Source of the DNA: Nanohaloarchaea archaeon PL-Br10_U2g16
GTDB taxonomy: Archaea; Nanohalarchaeota; Nanosalinia; Nanosalinales; Nanosalinaceae
DNA length: 49,177 nucleotides
Direction of reading: 5' to 3'
NCBI GenBank assembly: GCA_001563995.1
Contig: LKMV01000001.1
Coordinates: 1 to 49,177 of the forward strand
Numbering within the stretch: position 1 is the first letter of the stretch; each line of letters begins with the position of its first letter. The translations under genes and the position numbers were made by a program. The notes under the pieces are model-generated. The model had not been told where the DNA came from. It searched no databases and was given only the letters and a program-made list of their open reading frames with translations. Positions 16,459 to 25,344 of this stretch are shown one piece after another.

Positions 16459-16966
16459 CTTTTTTCTATTTTTTACCCTGTTTTTACCTTTATTTTTCAG
16501 AACAAGTTCAGACCAACTTTGAATTAACCATTCTAATGGATATCAAGTAAATCAGTAGAAGCTCAAAAGGTTATCTAACTTTTAGTTATAGTAGAAGGGT
16601 GGTGAGGAGGTGTCCCCAGATGGTGGTGGTCGATCTAGGGACACGTTATAAAGTGGGTGCGGTTCATTAACGATATTTCAGCGCCTGTTTAAAAACCTTA
16701 GGAAGATCAGTTAGTAGAGAAAACTTGCATCTATAACATAGAATCTTATAATTAAGATAAAGCCTGACGATTAAAGCAACATAAAACATCATAAGAGTAG
16801 CTTAAAACCCTTGCCTGAAGCTATAACGTCAGATAACTAGTTCCAAAATATAAATATTATGTCCAATTGGTTTTTAGGTGGATCAGTTTGGAAAACAACA
16901 GCTTCAAATTACCGTCATTTATTTCAAATCACCATGGATTTAAGCTTTCCATCCGGGTAGGTTATT
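16459..16966. other. Gene-free 508-bp region upstream of rpa
   Basis: Starts with T-rich terminator sequence (to ~16497). In the middle it holds a hairpin with 7-bp arms GTGTCCC/GGGACAC (16610-16644) and GGTGG runs. At the right it holds the rpa TATA box (AATATAAATATT, ~16846-16857) and a ~90-nt leader that contains a possible 8-codon upstream frame (16934-16960) ending 6 nt before the rpa ATG. No protein gene seen. Confidence 0.5.
16610..16644. repeat. 7-bp inverted repeat with 21-nt loop
   Basis: GTGTCCC at 16610-16616 and GGGACAC at 16638-16644 pair perfectly. The loop carries GGTGGTGGT. It could be a small RNA or a protein-binding site; a TATA-like GTTATAAAG follows at once. Confidence 0.4.
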
Positions 16967-17968
16967 ATGGATAATGAAGAAATAATTGAAAACATCGTAG
17001 AGGAGACCGAACTCACAGAAGAAGATGTGAAGGAAGAGGTAGAAGATAAGATGGAGGAGTTTGACGGACTTGTCTCCGAGGAAGGCGCAATACATCTAGT
17101 AGCAAAGGAGAACGGCGTAAGACTTGCAGGAGAGACTGACACCGATCTAAAGATTGAAAACGTCGTACCTGACATGAGAAAAGTTAATATCAAGGCCAGA
17201 ATTGTAAATATAACCGACATGAACACGTTTGAGAGGGACGATGATGAAGAGGACGGACGTGTCCAAAACATTGTACTGGGAGACGATACCGGTACGATCA
17301 GGGTAACTTTATGGGATGACCAAACCGAAATAGCTGATAAAGTAGATGAAGGCGACGCTATAGAGATAGAGAGTGCATATACCGTGGAAGACAACCAGGG
17401 TAACGCAGAGATCAGGCTAGGAGACTCCACACAGGTAAAGAAAGCTGAAGATGACGAAGTACCGGAAGTAGATGTCGACTCCGGCTCCAGTGTTACAGAG
17501 TCCGATGTGAGAGGTATTAACTCGGAAAACGCCGAATACGTGGTTGACGGCATGATAGTAGATGTATATACATCTAATCCTTTCTACAGGGTCGATCCGG
17601 AGACAGGAGAGACTGTGAGGGAGAACGACGACGGAGATCTGATGACAGATGAAGGAAAAGAGGTCGAAGACCCCGATCACAGGCTAGCTCTCTCATGTGT
17701 ACTGGATGACGGCACAGGAAACATCAGAGTTGTGCTGTTTAGAGATCAGGCCAGAAACCTTCTTGGACTCGACGAAGAAAAGGAGAAAGAAGGAGATCTA
17801 AAAGCTGTAGAGGATGCAGCTGAAGAAGCTGTTGGAAAAGAGGTTCGGGTCGAAGGCAGAACACGTTTCAACGATTACTTTGGAAGGATTGAACTAGTTG
17901 GAAACAGCTTTGAACATCTGGAGACAGAGAATAAAATCGACGAACTTGTCGAAAAAGTAGGTGCTTAA
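16967..17968 (+). CDS. rpa: Replication protein A (OB-fold ssDNA-binding protein)
   Basis: A 333-residue single-strand DNA-binding protein. Residues 1-60 are acidic helical (EEIIENIVEETELTEEDVKEEVEDKMEEF); the first OB fold spans ~68-160 (MRKVNIKARIVNITDMNTF ... VQNIVLGDDTGTIRVTLWDDQ ... VDEGDAIEIES), the second ~190-325 (YVVDGMIVDVYTSNPFYRV ... LALSCVLDDGTGNIRVVLFRDQARNLLG ... GKEVRVEGRTRFNDYFGRIELV). No zinc finger is seen, unlike some euryarchaeal RPAs. It covers ssDNA in replication and repair and feeds RadA, whose gene follows 44 bp downstream. The ATG has AGGT 6 nt before it. Confidence 0.93.
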   Translation: MDNEEIIENIVEETELTEEDVKEEVEDKMEEFDGLVSEEGAIHLVAKENGVRLAGETDTDLKIENVVPDMRKVNIKARIVNITDMNTFERDDDEEDGRVQNIVLGDDTGTIRVTLWDDQTEIADKVDEGDAIEIESAYTVEDNQGNAEIRLGDSTQVKKAEDDEVPEVDVDSGSSVTESDVRGINSENAEYVVDGMIVDVYTSNPFYRVDPETGETVRENDDGDLMTDEGKEVEDPDHRLALSCVLDDGTGNIRVVLFRDQARNLLGLDEEKEKEGDLKAVEDAAEEAVGKEVRVEGRTRFNDYFGRIELVGNSFEHLETENKIDELVEKVGA

Positions 17969-18012
17969 TTATACTATGAAATCTTCTAAAATTGAACACA
18001 AGGTGTCAAAAA

Positions 18013-18963
18013 GTGACAGATGAAAACGAAGTTGATCTCGAAGATCTGAAAGGCGTAGGAGCAAAAACAGCGGAAAAACTAACAGAAGCAGGATACGACG
18101 ACTTGATGTCGATAGCAACTATGTCTGCAGGAGATCTAGGAGAGGTAGCGGACCTCGGTGAGAAGAAATCCCAGAAGATAATTACTGCTGCAAGACAGGA
18201 ACTAGACCTAGGATTCGAGTCAGGAAAGGACAAGTACGATCAGAGAAAGCAGATGAAAAAGATTTCTACCGGTTCAGAGGATATGAATGACCTTCTGGGC
18301 GGAGGAGTTGAGACACAGTCCATCACAGAGTTCTACGGAGAGTATGGAAGCGGTAAGACCCAGTTAGCACACCAGCTTTCAGTAAACGTTCAGAAACCTG
18401 AGGAAGACGGAGGTATGGATAGAGGAGTTGTCTATATAGATACAGAAGATACCTTCACACCGGAAAGAATTGAACAGATCGCGGAAGGAGCAGATATGGA
18501 TGTAGAGGAAGTACTTGACAACATTCATGTGGCTAGAGCCTACAACTCAGACCATCAGATGCTTCTTGCTGATGAAGCTCAGGATATCTGCCAAAAGGAG
18601 AACATAGGCTTAATCATTGTAGACTCACTAACCGCCCAGTTCCGTGCAGATTATGTGGGGAGAGGAGAGCTAGCCCCAAGACAGCAGAAGCTAAACAGAC
18701 ATATGAACACTTTGCTAAGGCTTGCAAACTCACATAACGCTGCGGTAGTGGTTACAAACCAGGTAATGGCCAATCCAGACCAGATGTTCGGCGATCCGAC
18801 AAAGGCGATCGGAGGCCACATAGTAGCTCACAACTCCGCAGTAAGGCTTTATCTGAGAAAAGGTAAGAAGGACAAAAGGGTAGCGAAGCTAGTAGACAGC
18901 CCTTACATGCCTGAAGGCGAGTCGGTGTACAAGATTACCGACGACGGGATAATAGACGCATAA
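18013..18963 (+). CDS. radA: DNA repair and recombination protein RadA
   Basis: The archaeal RecA/Rad51 recombinase, 316 residues from the chosen GTG. The frame opens at a TTG at 17992, but 18013 has AGGTG 8 nt upstream and gives the standard N-terminus. Residues 8-58 form the helix-hairpin-helix domain (LEDLKGVGAKTAEKLTEAGYDDL); Walker A is at 109-116 (GEYGSGKT), Walker B is LIIVDSLTA, and the loop L1/L2 region follows (FRADYVGRGELAPRQQKLNRHM). It forms ATP-dependent filaments on ssDNA for strand exchange. No intein. Follows rpa on the same strand, probably co-transcribed. Confidence 0.97.
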   Translation: MTDENEVDLEDLKGVGAKTAEKLTEAGYDDLMSIATMSAGDLGEVADLGEKKSQKIITAARQELDLGFESGKDKYDQRKQMKKISTGSEDMNDLLGGGVETQSITEFYGEYGSGKTQLAHQLSVNVQKPEEDGGMDRGVVYIDTEDTFTPERIEQIAEGADMDVEEVLDNIHVARAYNSDHQMLLADEAQDICQKENIGLIIVDSLTAQFRADYVGRGELAPRQQKLNRHMNTLLRLANSHNAAVVVTNQVMANPDQMFGDPTKAIGGHIVAHNSAVRLYLRKGKKDKRVAKLVDSPYMPEGESVYKITDDGIIDA

Positions 18964-19097
18964 ATCCCTTCATTCTTCTTATCTTTATTCTTTTTCTTGC
19001 TATTTATAGAAATTCTCAGTCACAACCTCTGAATCTACAGTTGAGACTGTTAATTAAATGAGAAAGAGAAGCTGTGGGAGCTGTTTAACGTTCCGAA

Positions 19098-19358
19098 TCA
19101 AATAATGTCGTCTTCGGAAACAATTACAAAGTCTCCAATGCTTCTGACTGCAGAGAAAGGCAGAATGTTCCTACCTTTTCTGTCTTCTTGAAGCTTTACA
19201 TCATCTATGTGATCCGTTGTATCTGTAATAAGCAGATTCATCAGTTCTCCTGTGTCTTCTACGAATGATATATCTTCTACTTCTCCGTATTTTTTACCGT
19301 GTTCTTCCGAAACAATTGTCTTTCCTACAAGTTGTGTGCCACGTGGCTTGTCAGTCAT
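19098..19358 (-). CDS. PRC-barrel domain protein (CdpB-like)
   Basis: An 86-residue protein that is essentially one PRC barrel: QLVGKTIVSEEHGKKYGEVEDISFVEDTGELMNLLITD, then RNILPFSAVRSIGDFVIVSED. Stand-alone PRC-barrel proteins of this size in haloarchaea (CdpB1/CdpB2) bind the FtsZ anchor SepF during division; that role is a family-level suggestion, since other archaeal PRC proteins act elsewhere. Divergent from thpR, with 50 bp between the starts. Confidence 0.8.
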   Translation of the reverse strand: MTDKPRGTQLVGKTIVSEEHGKKYGEVEDISFVEDTGELMNLLITDTTDHIDDVKLQEDRKGRNILPFSAVRSIGDFVIVSEDDII

Positions 19359-19408
19359 TTTGATACCCTCTATAATACTTTATTAGTCCGGAGGCATTAA
19401 AAGTTTAC

Positions 19409-19945
19409 ATGGCCCGGGTGTTCTCAGCTGTAGAGGTTGAAAGTAATGAGCTGCAGCAGGAGCTTGTAGAAGTTAGGAACCGGTTCGATCTAGGTTTTAA
19501 CCCGGTTGAAAAAGATAAGTTTCATGTCACCCTACAGTTTTTCCAGGATATCGAACAGAGACAGATAGAAACCATCAAATCATCTATGGAAAAGGTTAAT
19601 ACCGATAGCTTTTCTTCTAAAGTAAGAGGAGTTGGATCATTTCCTTCAAACAGTTACATACGCGTGATTTGGGCCGGAGTAGAGTCTAAAAGCTTCCAGA
19701 AGCTTTATAGCCAAGTATCCGACCATGATGTAGAGGACGACCACGACCATGATTTTAAACCACATATTACGTTTCTGAGGGTCGAGGATATTTCATCTCA
19801 AAGAAAGAAAAAGATCCAAAAGATGTTAAAAGAGTTTGGAGACCATGACTTCGGTAATCTTAACGTAGAACGTGTTAAGCTGTTCGAATCAGAGTTAAAA
19901 CCTTCTGGTTCGGTTTACAGACAGCTGCACGTGAAAGAACTTTGA
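19409..19945 (+). CDS. thpR: RNA 2',3'-cyclic phosphodiesterase (2'-5' RNA ligase family)
   Basis: A 178-residue 2H phosphoesterase. The two catalytic HxT motifs are present: H39-V-T41 in KFHVTLQF and H119-I-T121 in KPHITFLRV. It starts MARVFSAVEV, matching the R-x-F-x-A start of the family. The family opens 2',3'-cyclic phosphates on RNA and can ligate 2'-5' tRNA halves in vitro. It could act on intermediates of tRNA splicing; the window has an intron-bearing tRNA, but no direct link is shown. A short D/H-rich insert (DHDVEDDHDHD) precedes the second motif. The next gene overlaps its stop. Confidence 0.9.
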   Translation: MARVFSAVEVESNELQQELVEVRNRFDLGFNPVEKDKFHVTLQFFQDIEQRQIETIKSSMEKVNTDSFSSKVRGVGSFPSNSYIRVIWAGVESKSFQKLYSQVSDHDVEDDHDHDFKPHITFLRVEDISSQRKKKIQKMLKEFGDHDFGNLNVERVKLFESELKPSGSVYRQLHVKEL

Positions 19946-20286
19946 AACAGAAATATATAGCAAAGGCGTCGATCTTTTTCAGCATACTGGGCCTTACATT
20001 GATGTATGTCTCATCGATATACATTCAGCCTGATACAGTCCAGGTAGGAGAGATACAGGAGAGTTGGTCGGGGAAGAATGTGCAGGTTTCCGGGACCCTC
20101 TCAGAGTACGGGGAAGGTGGCGGACATCTCTTCATGGAGCTTGAGAACGGAGGAGATAAGGTTGATCTTGTGATGTTTGATACGGATAAAAGTTTTTCAG
20201 AAGGCGATGAAGTTACGGCGCAAGGCCACATAGATATCTATGAGGGAGAACTGCAGATAGTGGCGGAGGAGATAGAGAAGAACTGA
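19942..20286 (+). CDS. Membrane-anchored OB-fold protein
   Basis: A 114-residue protein: one N-terminal membrane helix (residues ~8-28), then an OB-fold-like domain (VQVSGTLSEYGEGGGHLFMELENGGDKVDLVMFDTDKSFSEGDEVTAQGHIDIYEGELQIVAEEI). Similar membrane-anchored OB folds are found in many archaea and are grouped with nucleic-acid-binding OB folds, but with the anchor the domain is probably outside. The start is a TTG whose last two bases begin the TGA stop of thpR (TTGA overlap), which suggests translational coupling. Its stop directly abuts the convergent M32 peptidase. Confidence 0.7.
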   Translation: MKQKYIAKASIFFSILGLTLMYVSSIYIQPDTVQVGEIQESWSGKNVQVSGTLSEYGEGGGHLFMELENGGDKVDLVMFDTDKSFSEGDEVTAQGHIDIYEGELQIVAEEIEKN

Positions 20287-21777
20287 TTAGAGGCTGTAGA
20301 GATCTGAGTACTTTTCCTCTATATAGCTTATAAACGGTTCCGGAGTAGGTTTCCGGCCTGTAGCCTCTTTTATAAGATCTTCTGTCTTTAGGACTTTTCC
20401 TTTACTATGTATATTCTCTCTCAACCATTCAAGTAACGGATCAAACTCTCCTTCTTCTATCTTCTGATCCAAAGAGTCTATATCCTGGCTTGCGGCTTCA
20501 AAGATCTGTGCGGCCAGAACGCTTCCTACCGTATATGTTGGGAAGTATCCAAAGTTGCCCCAGCCCCAATGTATATCCTGAAGACATCCTTCAGCATCAT
20601 TCTCAGGTCTAAAGCCGAGATACTGTTCCATCTTATCATTCCATTTTTCAGGAAGCTCTTCAACAGCTATGTCGCCGTTTACCAGCTCTTTACCGAGCTC
20701 GAAACGGACAACTATATGAAGATGGTAGGTTAACTCGTCAGCCTCCACCCTAATCGGATTGTCTTCGTAGACCTGGTTAACAGATTCATAACATTCATCT
20801 GCCGTAACCTCTTCAAACTGTTCAGGGAATTTTTCCCTAAGCTTGGGCAGTAAAAACTTCATAAAAGGCTTGCTTCTTGCCACATGGTTCTCCCAGAGAC
20901 GTGACTGTGACTCATGAACGGATAAATCTCTTGAAGAGCCTGCAGGAACTCCAAAACTTTCCTCAGGAAGACCTTGGTTGTACAGACCATGGCCTGTTTC
21001 ATGGACAGTAGGTAAAATAGATTTTGAAAGATCCTGTTCGTTGTAACGTGTAGTAATCCTGGTATCGTACCGGTTGCCGGAGGTGAACGGGTGTGTGGAG
21101 ACATCTAAACGTCCACGGCTGAAATCAAAGTTAAGGGCTTCAACAAGTTCTCTGTTCAGTTTTTTCTGTTTCTCCTCGGAGAACTGTCCTTTGAAAGCTC
21201 CTTTTTCCAAGCTAGAATCAGACTCTTTTATCTTCTCAGTGATTTCAGTGAGCCGGTCCTTCAAAGTTTGGAGAATCTCCTCCATCGTTTCAAAACGGAT
21301 GAAAGGCTCGAAATCTTTGAAAAGAACCTTGTAAGGTTCTTCATCAGGATCGATATGTCCCGCATACTCCCGTTTTAGCTCTACCATCTTTTCAAGATGC
21401 GGCGCAAACTTCTGAAAATCATCCTGCTCCCTAGATTTCTTCCAAGCATCCACAGCTTCAGACTCTGTTTCCGATATCTTCTTTAGAAGATCTTCAGGAA
21501 CTTTCACAGCTTTTTTCTTCTCCCTCTTTACCTCTCTAATATTTGCTCTCTGTTCTTCGGATAAATCTTCATCTTCAAGCTGTTCAATTAGCTCTCCAAG
21601 CTTTTTATCAGTCATTAAGCCGTGTGTGACCGAGGTCAATGCGGATTTTTGTTGAGACCTTGGTTTAATACCCTCTTCAGGCATCATGACCTCTTGGTCC
21701 CATCCCAGCACAGCTGCAGCTTGCTGTATGTTAGAAATCTTCTTTACCTTCTCCTCGAAGTTTTCGTAACTTTCCAT
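20287..21777 (-). CDS. M32 carboxypeptidase (Taq type)
   Basis: A 496-residue metallocarboxypeptidase from ATG 21777; a GTG at 21786 would add three residues and overlap the upstream gene's stop. It contains the zinc motif H259-E-T-G-H263 (TVHETGHGLYNQGLPEE) and the M32 signatures (VSTHPFT; DNPIRVEADELTYHLHIVVRFELGKELVNG; LQDIHWGWGNFGYFPTYTVGSVLAAQIFEA). It removes C-terminal amino acids from peptides in the cytosol. It follows the M42 aminopeptidase gene closely, so the two likely form a peptide-recycling operon. Full length for the family (~500). Confidence 0.96.
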   Translation of the reverse strand: MESYENFEEKVKKISNIQQAAAVLGWDQEVMMPEEGIKPRSQQKSALTSVTHGLMTDKKLGELIEQLEDEDLSEEQRANIREVKREKKKAVKVPEDLLKKISETESEAVDAWKKSREQDDFQKFAPHLEKMVELKREYAGHIDPDEEPYKVLFKDFEPFIRFETMEEILQTLKDRLTEITEKIKESDSSLEKGAFKGQFSEEKQKKLNRELVEALNFDFSRGRLDVSTHPFTSGNRYDTRITTRYNEQDLSKSILPTVHETGHGLYNQGLPEESFGVPAGSSRDLSVHESQSRLWENHVARSKPFMKFLLPKLREKFPEQFEEVTADECYESVNQVYEDNPIRVEADELTYHLHIVVRFELGKELVNGDIAVEELPEKWNDKMEQYLGFRPENDAEGCLQDIHWGWGNFGYFPTYTVGSVLAAQIFEAASQDIDSLDQKIEEGEFDPLLEWLRENIHSKGKVLKTEDLIKEATGRKPTPEPFISYIEEKYSDLYSL

Positions 21778-21785
21778 ACTTACCA

Positions 21786-22820
21786 CTAGAAGTACTCTTC
21801 CATCGTCTCGAAGGCATTTTCCAACAGTTCAACTGTTTCTTCTATATCCGACATCTTCGCAACTTCTACCGGAGAATGTATATGTCTTGTAGGCACACCT
21901 ATAGAACCTGTTGGAACTCCTTTGCGGGCCATCTGTATGCTTCTAGCATCATTACCGCCCCCTAACCGTTTTACATACTCTATATCACTCTCATCAGCTG
22001 TATCTACAAGCCAGTTCTTAATAGTTTCAGGAGCTATCATCCCTCTTCCAGAAGTTTGTATAAGTTCGATATTAGGCCCTTCCCCAAGCTCGCCAACATA
22101 TTTTTCTGTATCTAGTCCAGGGGCATCAGGAGTAGGAGTTACATCTATTGCTAGGCCTACGTCAGGATTTATACCGTATGCAGAAATTTTTGCACCTTTG
22201 GTTCCTACTTCTTCCTGCGTAGAAAATACTGCTGCCAATTCATAGTCTTCATCAAACCTTTTCAAAGCTTCTATCAAAACTAAACAACCTATCCTGTCAT
22301 CAAATGCTCTGCCCGTTACATAATCTCCTCTAAGTTCTTCAAAGCCTCTATCAATATAAATATAATCTCCAACATCTATACCTGCTTCCTTAACCTCTTC
22401 TTTGTCTTCTGCACCTATTTCAACAGCCAAATCCTTAATTTCAGGGATTTCATTCTCTTCTCCTTTTTCCACAGTATGTATAGGTTTTATACCTATTATA
22501 CCACTTACGTGTTCTCCTTCTGAGTTCTCTACCTTTACTTTTTGGTTTACTAGCTCTCTAGCAGATATACCCCACATCTTTTTGAAGTGTATAAAACCCT
22601 CATCATCTATCTTTTGTACATTCGCACATATCTGGTCCATATGTGCGGCAACCATCAAAGTTTTGTCCCCAGAACCTTTTCTCGCTATCAAATTACCTAG
22701 GTTATCTGTTTCTAGAGAATCAACCTCATCTTCAACCTTCTCTCTGATAAGCTCTCTGATTTTTTCCTCGTTGCCAGACCCACCTGTGGTCTCTACCAGT
22801 TCTTTTAGAAGCTGTTTCAT
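21786..22820 (-). CDS. M42 family aminopeptidase (TET-like)
   Basis: A 344-residue M42 metallopeptidase. Metal and catalytic motifs: AAHMDQI (first His/Asp), GRAFDDRIGCLVLIEAL (bridging Asp), STQEEVGTKGAK (catalytic Glu pair), AIDVT and PTRHIHSPVE (last His). M42 enzymes form 12-subunit tetrahedral TET particles that trim peptides left by the proteasome. TET peptidases are well known from halophilic archaea. It is the first gene of a pair with the M32 peptidase and is divergent from fxsA. Confidence 0.95.
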   Translation of the reverse strand: MKQLLKELVETTGGSGNEEKIRELIREKVEDEVDSLETDNLGNLIARKGSGDKTLMVAAHMDQICANVQKIDDEGFIHFKKMWGISARELVNQKVKVENSEGEHVSGIIGIKPIHTVEKGEENEIPEIKDLAVEIGAEDKEEVKEAGIDVGDYIYIDRGFEELRGDYVTGRAFDDRIGCLVLIEALKRFDEDYELAAVFSTQEEVGTKGAKISAYGINPDVGLAIDVTPTPDAPGLDTEKYVGELGEGPNIELIQTSGRGMIAPETIKNWLVDTADESDIEYVKRLGGGNDARSIQMARKGVPTGSIGVPTRHIHSPVEVAKMSDIEETVELLENAFETMEEYF

Positions 22821-22866
22821 ACAGTTTATTTATCTGGATAGATTTTAAACCCTAACCATACAGAGA

Positions 22867-23259
22867 ATGTTTATGCTAGCCTACCTTATTATCCTGTTAC
22901 TAGTCTTGCCTTTTGTAGACCTATTTATATTGGTGGAGCTAACAGGAATAATAGGTTTCTGGACCACTCTTGTGCTGATACTGCTTACAGGTATAATAGG
23001 AGCTGGAATAGTGAAAAAAGAAGGTATAAAAGTGCTTGGAAAGCTTCAGAGATCGGTAACAGCTGAAGAGGTTTCAAGAAATATTTTAGAAGGCGCTCTA
23101 GTGGTTTTTGGAGGGTTACTGCTTCTGAGCCCGGGCCTAATAACCGATTTTCTAGGGCTTTTGATGGTCTGGAGCCCTACAAGAGCCAGGATTGTTGTGA
23201 AGGTAGCCGAAAGATTCAAGGACAGATCAAACGTTCATTTTGAAGTCCAAAGATTCTAG
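22867..23259 (+). CDS. fxsA: FxsA family membrane protein
   Basis: A 130-residue protein with four hydrophobic segments: two near the N-terminus (LAYLIILLLVLPFVDLFILVEL; FWTTLVLILLTGIIGAGIV), and two around VFGGLLLLSPGLITDFLGLLMV. The PGLITDFLGLLM motif is typical of FxsA, a cytoplasmic-membrane protein best known for affecting phage exclusion in E. coli when overproduced; its real function is unclear. The last 33 bp overlap, antisense, the end of the next gene. Confidence 0.88.
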   Translation: MFMLAYLIILLLVLPFVDLFILVELTGIIGFWTTLVLILLTGIIGAGIVKKEGIKVLGKLQRSVTAEEVSRNILEGALVVFGGLLLLSPGLITDFLGLLMVWSPTRARIVVKVAERFKDRSNVHFEVQRF

Positions 23260-23964
23260 TTTTGGATGTGACGCTACAAGAGATACGGCAAACAACCCAA
23301 GTATAGCTTCAGTAGGTATCTCTAGACCTAAAAGCGATCCAGACATCAGGACTAATATCAAAGCTCCTCCTTTCCTTATATAATCCATCCTTATATTCTC
23401 GGGCTCGATGAGGGAAGCCAGGGTTAAGACAACTAAAGATACTGAGACTGTTAAAACCGCTGGAACTATATACTGGAGGCTTAATGAGACCGATTCCGGA
23501 TAACTCAGGGAGAGAAGTATCCCTGTAACCAGTACCGCTTCAGCAGATATATTTTTTAGAACATCCAACCTGGCTATATCTCTGGCTATTACGATTAACA
23601 CCATCGCTGCAACATACCTCATCCTCTCCACGTGAACCAGTTGTTCATAGACGGGAGCTATTAAAGATACAGCTAAGGCTCCGGCTAGAAGCACAGGAGC
23701 AGCTTTACCAACCATCGACAGCGCATGGCGTCTTGACTCGGAGTAAGAGTAAAGAACCGCAAGGCTCCCTGCTCCGGCAAAGACAGTTACGGCCACAGAT
23801 AGAATGCTGGAAAAAGTTTCCACAGCTCCCGTGACCAGAAGCGTGGCGAACACACCATCCACCAAAGGCAGTGATAGGATAAAGATTAGCTTTCTCGTTC
23901 CCTGATCAACGGACAGACGCCCTGAAGCACCGTCAGTTAACGTGTCCAGAACCAGTTTAATCAC
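23227..23964 (-). CDS. Multi-pass membrane protein, DUF5794-like
   Basis: A 245-residue protein with about seven membrane helices. The opening GRLSVDQGTRKLIFILSLPLVDGVFATLLVTG matches my memory of the haloarchaeal DUF5794 family, whose function is unknown. The start is GTG (23964). It lies 33 bp after the small frame at 23998-24108, which may be co-transcribed. Its 3' end overlaps fxsA by 33 bp, so each gene's last codons are antisense to the other. Confidence 0.75.
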   Translation of the reverse strand: MIKLVLDTLTDGASGRLSVDQGTRKLIFILSLPLVDGVFATLLVTGAVETFSSILSVAVTVFAGAGSLAVLYSYSESRRHALSMVGKAAPVLLAGALAVSLIAPVYEQLVHVERMRYVAAMVLIVIARDIARLDVLKNISAEAVLVTGILLSLSYPESVSLSLQYIVPAVLTVSVSLVVLTLASLIEPENIRMDYIRKGGALILVLMSGSLLGLEIPTEAILGLFAVSLVASHPKLESLDFKMNV

Positions 23965-23997
23965 CTTAGAAATACGGTCCCGGAGCTCACGTTTACC

Positions 23998-24108
23998 TTA
24001 TTTCCAGGTAAACATAGCTCCGATATCAAAGAACTTCTGCTTGGAGATAGCTACAGCTGCCGGTAGATCAGAAACTTCAATACTTTGATCGACAGCCGAA
24101 TAACTCAT
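23998..24108 (-). CDS. Candidate 36-residue small protein
   Basis: An ATG-initiated frame of 36 codons (MSYSAVDQSIEVSDLPAAVA to FTWK) in an otherwise unexplained gap. A minus-strand TATA-like TTTTTAAAAC near 24132-24141 lies about 26-28 nt before the ATG, which fits leaderless translation. It ends 33 bp before the DUF5794-like gene. No family recognised; codon use looks like the neighbours, but at this length chance cannot be excluded. Confidence 0.4.
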   Translation of the reverse strand: MSYSAVDQSIEVSDLPAAVAISKQKFFDIGAMFTWK

Positions 24109-24176
24109 ACATAATCTTTATTACCGGCCGGTTTTAAAAAGGAAACGGTATTCTATGAAGAAAAAGAGAAGGGGAG

Positions 24177-24407
24177 TTACCCCTGTTTCTGAAGGTTCTC
24201 CACAAAGTCGTTGAACTCGTCCCTAACCGCTTTGAAACCGGACTCATTCACAAATACAGGCACGGAACCTAAACCCATAGGAAGGTTCAGACGGAGGAAC
24301 TCGTTCCCGTTTTTATCCTTCTCCGCCCAGAGAGTAATTCCTTCACTTCGGTTTTGAAACACAGGGGGCTTCGCATCAGCGTCCGAATTCTTAGCTTGAT
24401 CTGCCAT
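24177..24407 (-). CDS. Small soluble protein of unknown function
   Basis: A 76-residue protein. A polar N-terminus (residues 1-20) is followed by alternating beta segments (GITLWAEKDKNGNEFLRLNLP, SVPVFVNE) and a C-terminal helix (FKAVRDEFNDFVENLQKQG). The pattern resembles a small beta-hairpin plus helix fold; no family assigned. The TATA box TATTTAATAG (minus, ~24430-24439) gives a short leader, and a ribosome-binding site is weak. Confidence 0.6.
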   Translation of the reverse strand: MADQAKNSDADAKPPVFQNRSEGITLWAEKDKNGNEFLRLNLPMGLGSVPVFVNESGFKAVRDEFNDFVENLQKQG

Positions 24408-24467
24408 GGTGAAAAAAGGCTAAAAAACTATTAAATAGCTTCTTAGGATAAAATATAACGTTATAGG

Positions 24468-25286
24468 TTAATCAACCTGGTTTTCAATCTCATCCTCAAT
24501 TTTATATACTTCTTTAGGCTCAGGACATCCATACTCTTCCTTATGAGAAATTTTACAGCTCCTATCATATCTAGATAGAGCTGATTCTAGGCTTATTCTC
24601 CCTCCTACCGCTCTTCCAAATATTTCAAGGCTTTCTCCATACTTTTCCTCCAGTCTATCCAGTCTCTCGGTTTCTATCACAAAGAACCGTGAGAGAGAAG
24701 TCTTATCGTTTAAGGCAATAATAGAGTAACCTTCTTTCTCCAAGAAGTTTCTGTTTATTGTATACATCAATGCTGTTATGTTTACAGCCGCTCCTCTTTC
24801 CTGTGGAGGATAACGGAAAAATATCTCTTCAGTCTCAGAGCTGTTGATATCCTGAAATAATATTTTTATCGCCGGCGGATGTTCCGTTCTCGGCAAAGTC
24901 GTATTGGTCTCCCATTCAGCACCGTCATACTGCTCCAAACCAAGTTTATAGCCTAGCGGCAACAGAATCGGGTTAAGACATACGCTGATTACATCTCCTT
25001 GACGGTAAGCTATATCCTTAGAAAACCCTCTTTCCGACCTGAATAAAAACTCTACCAGCTTCTGAGCCTCAGACCCCACAATATATCCAGGATACTCAGA
25101 CGGATCTTCATAGCCCTCAACAGAGTATACCGCATCCAGTACCGTTTCAACCATATCGTCGCCAGGATTATCGACATAATTGCCGGAACATCTTGATATA
25201 ATAGACTCTTCAGCAACTCCAAACTCTCGGAGAACTCTCAGAATCCTAATTGCCGAATCAGCCATTTCCTCTGTATACCAACCCAT
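24468..25286 (-). CDS. Unknown 272-residue protein
   Basis: A soluble mixed alpha/beta protein I do not recognise. It has no signal peptide or membrane helix. Cysteines are at C34 (ISRCSGNY), C102 (VISVCLNP) and two near the end (RSCKISHKEEYGCPEP); the last two with the nearby His could be a metal site, but the spacing is not classic. The central strand-rich part (PPAIKILFQDINSSETEEIFFRYPPQERG) and following helix (AAVNITALMYTINRNFLEKEGYSIIAL) suggest an enzyme-like fold. It stands alone, with 58 bp to the next gene. Confidence 0.6.
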   Translation of the reverse strand: MGWYTEEMADSAIRILRVLREFGVAEESIISRCSGNYVDNPGDDMVETVLDAVYSVEGYEDPSEYPGYIVGSEAQKLVEFLFRSERGFSKDIAYRQGDVISVCLNPILLPLGYKLGLEQYDGAEWETNTTLPRTEHPPAIKILFQDINSSETEEIFFRYPPQERGAAVNITALMYTINRNFLEKEGYSIIALNDKTSLSRFFVIETERLDRLEEKYGESLEIFGRAVGGRISLESALSRYDRSCKISHKEEYGCPEPKEVYKIEDEIENQVD

Positions 25287-25344
25287 AAACAGCTTATTTT
25301 TACGTTAAATTAAAAATCTTAATACATTTTCCCGAGTAATCTAA

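Noticed and set aside
16934..16960. 8-codon upstream frame before rpa
   Set aside because: Too short to distinguish from chance; only noted.
17992..18012. TTG extension of radA
   Set aside because: No ribosome-binding site; the GTG at 18013 has one and gives the normal N-terminus.
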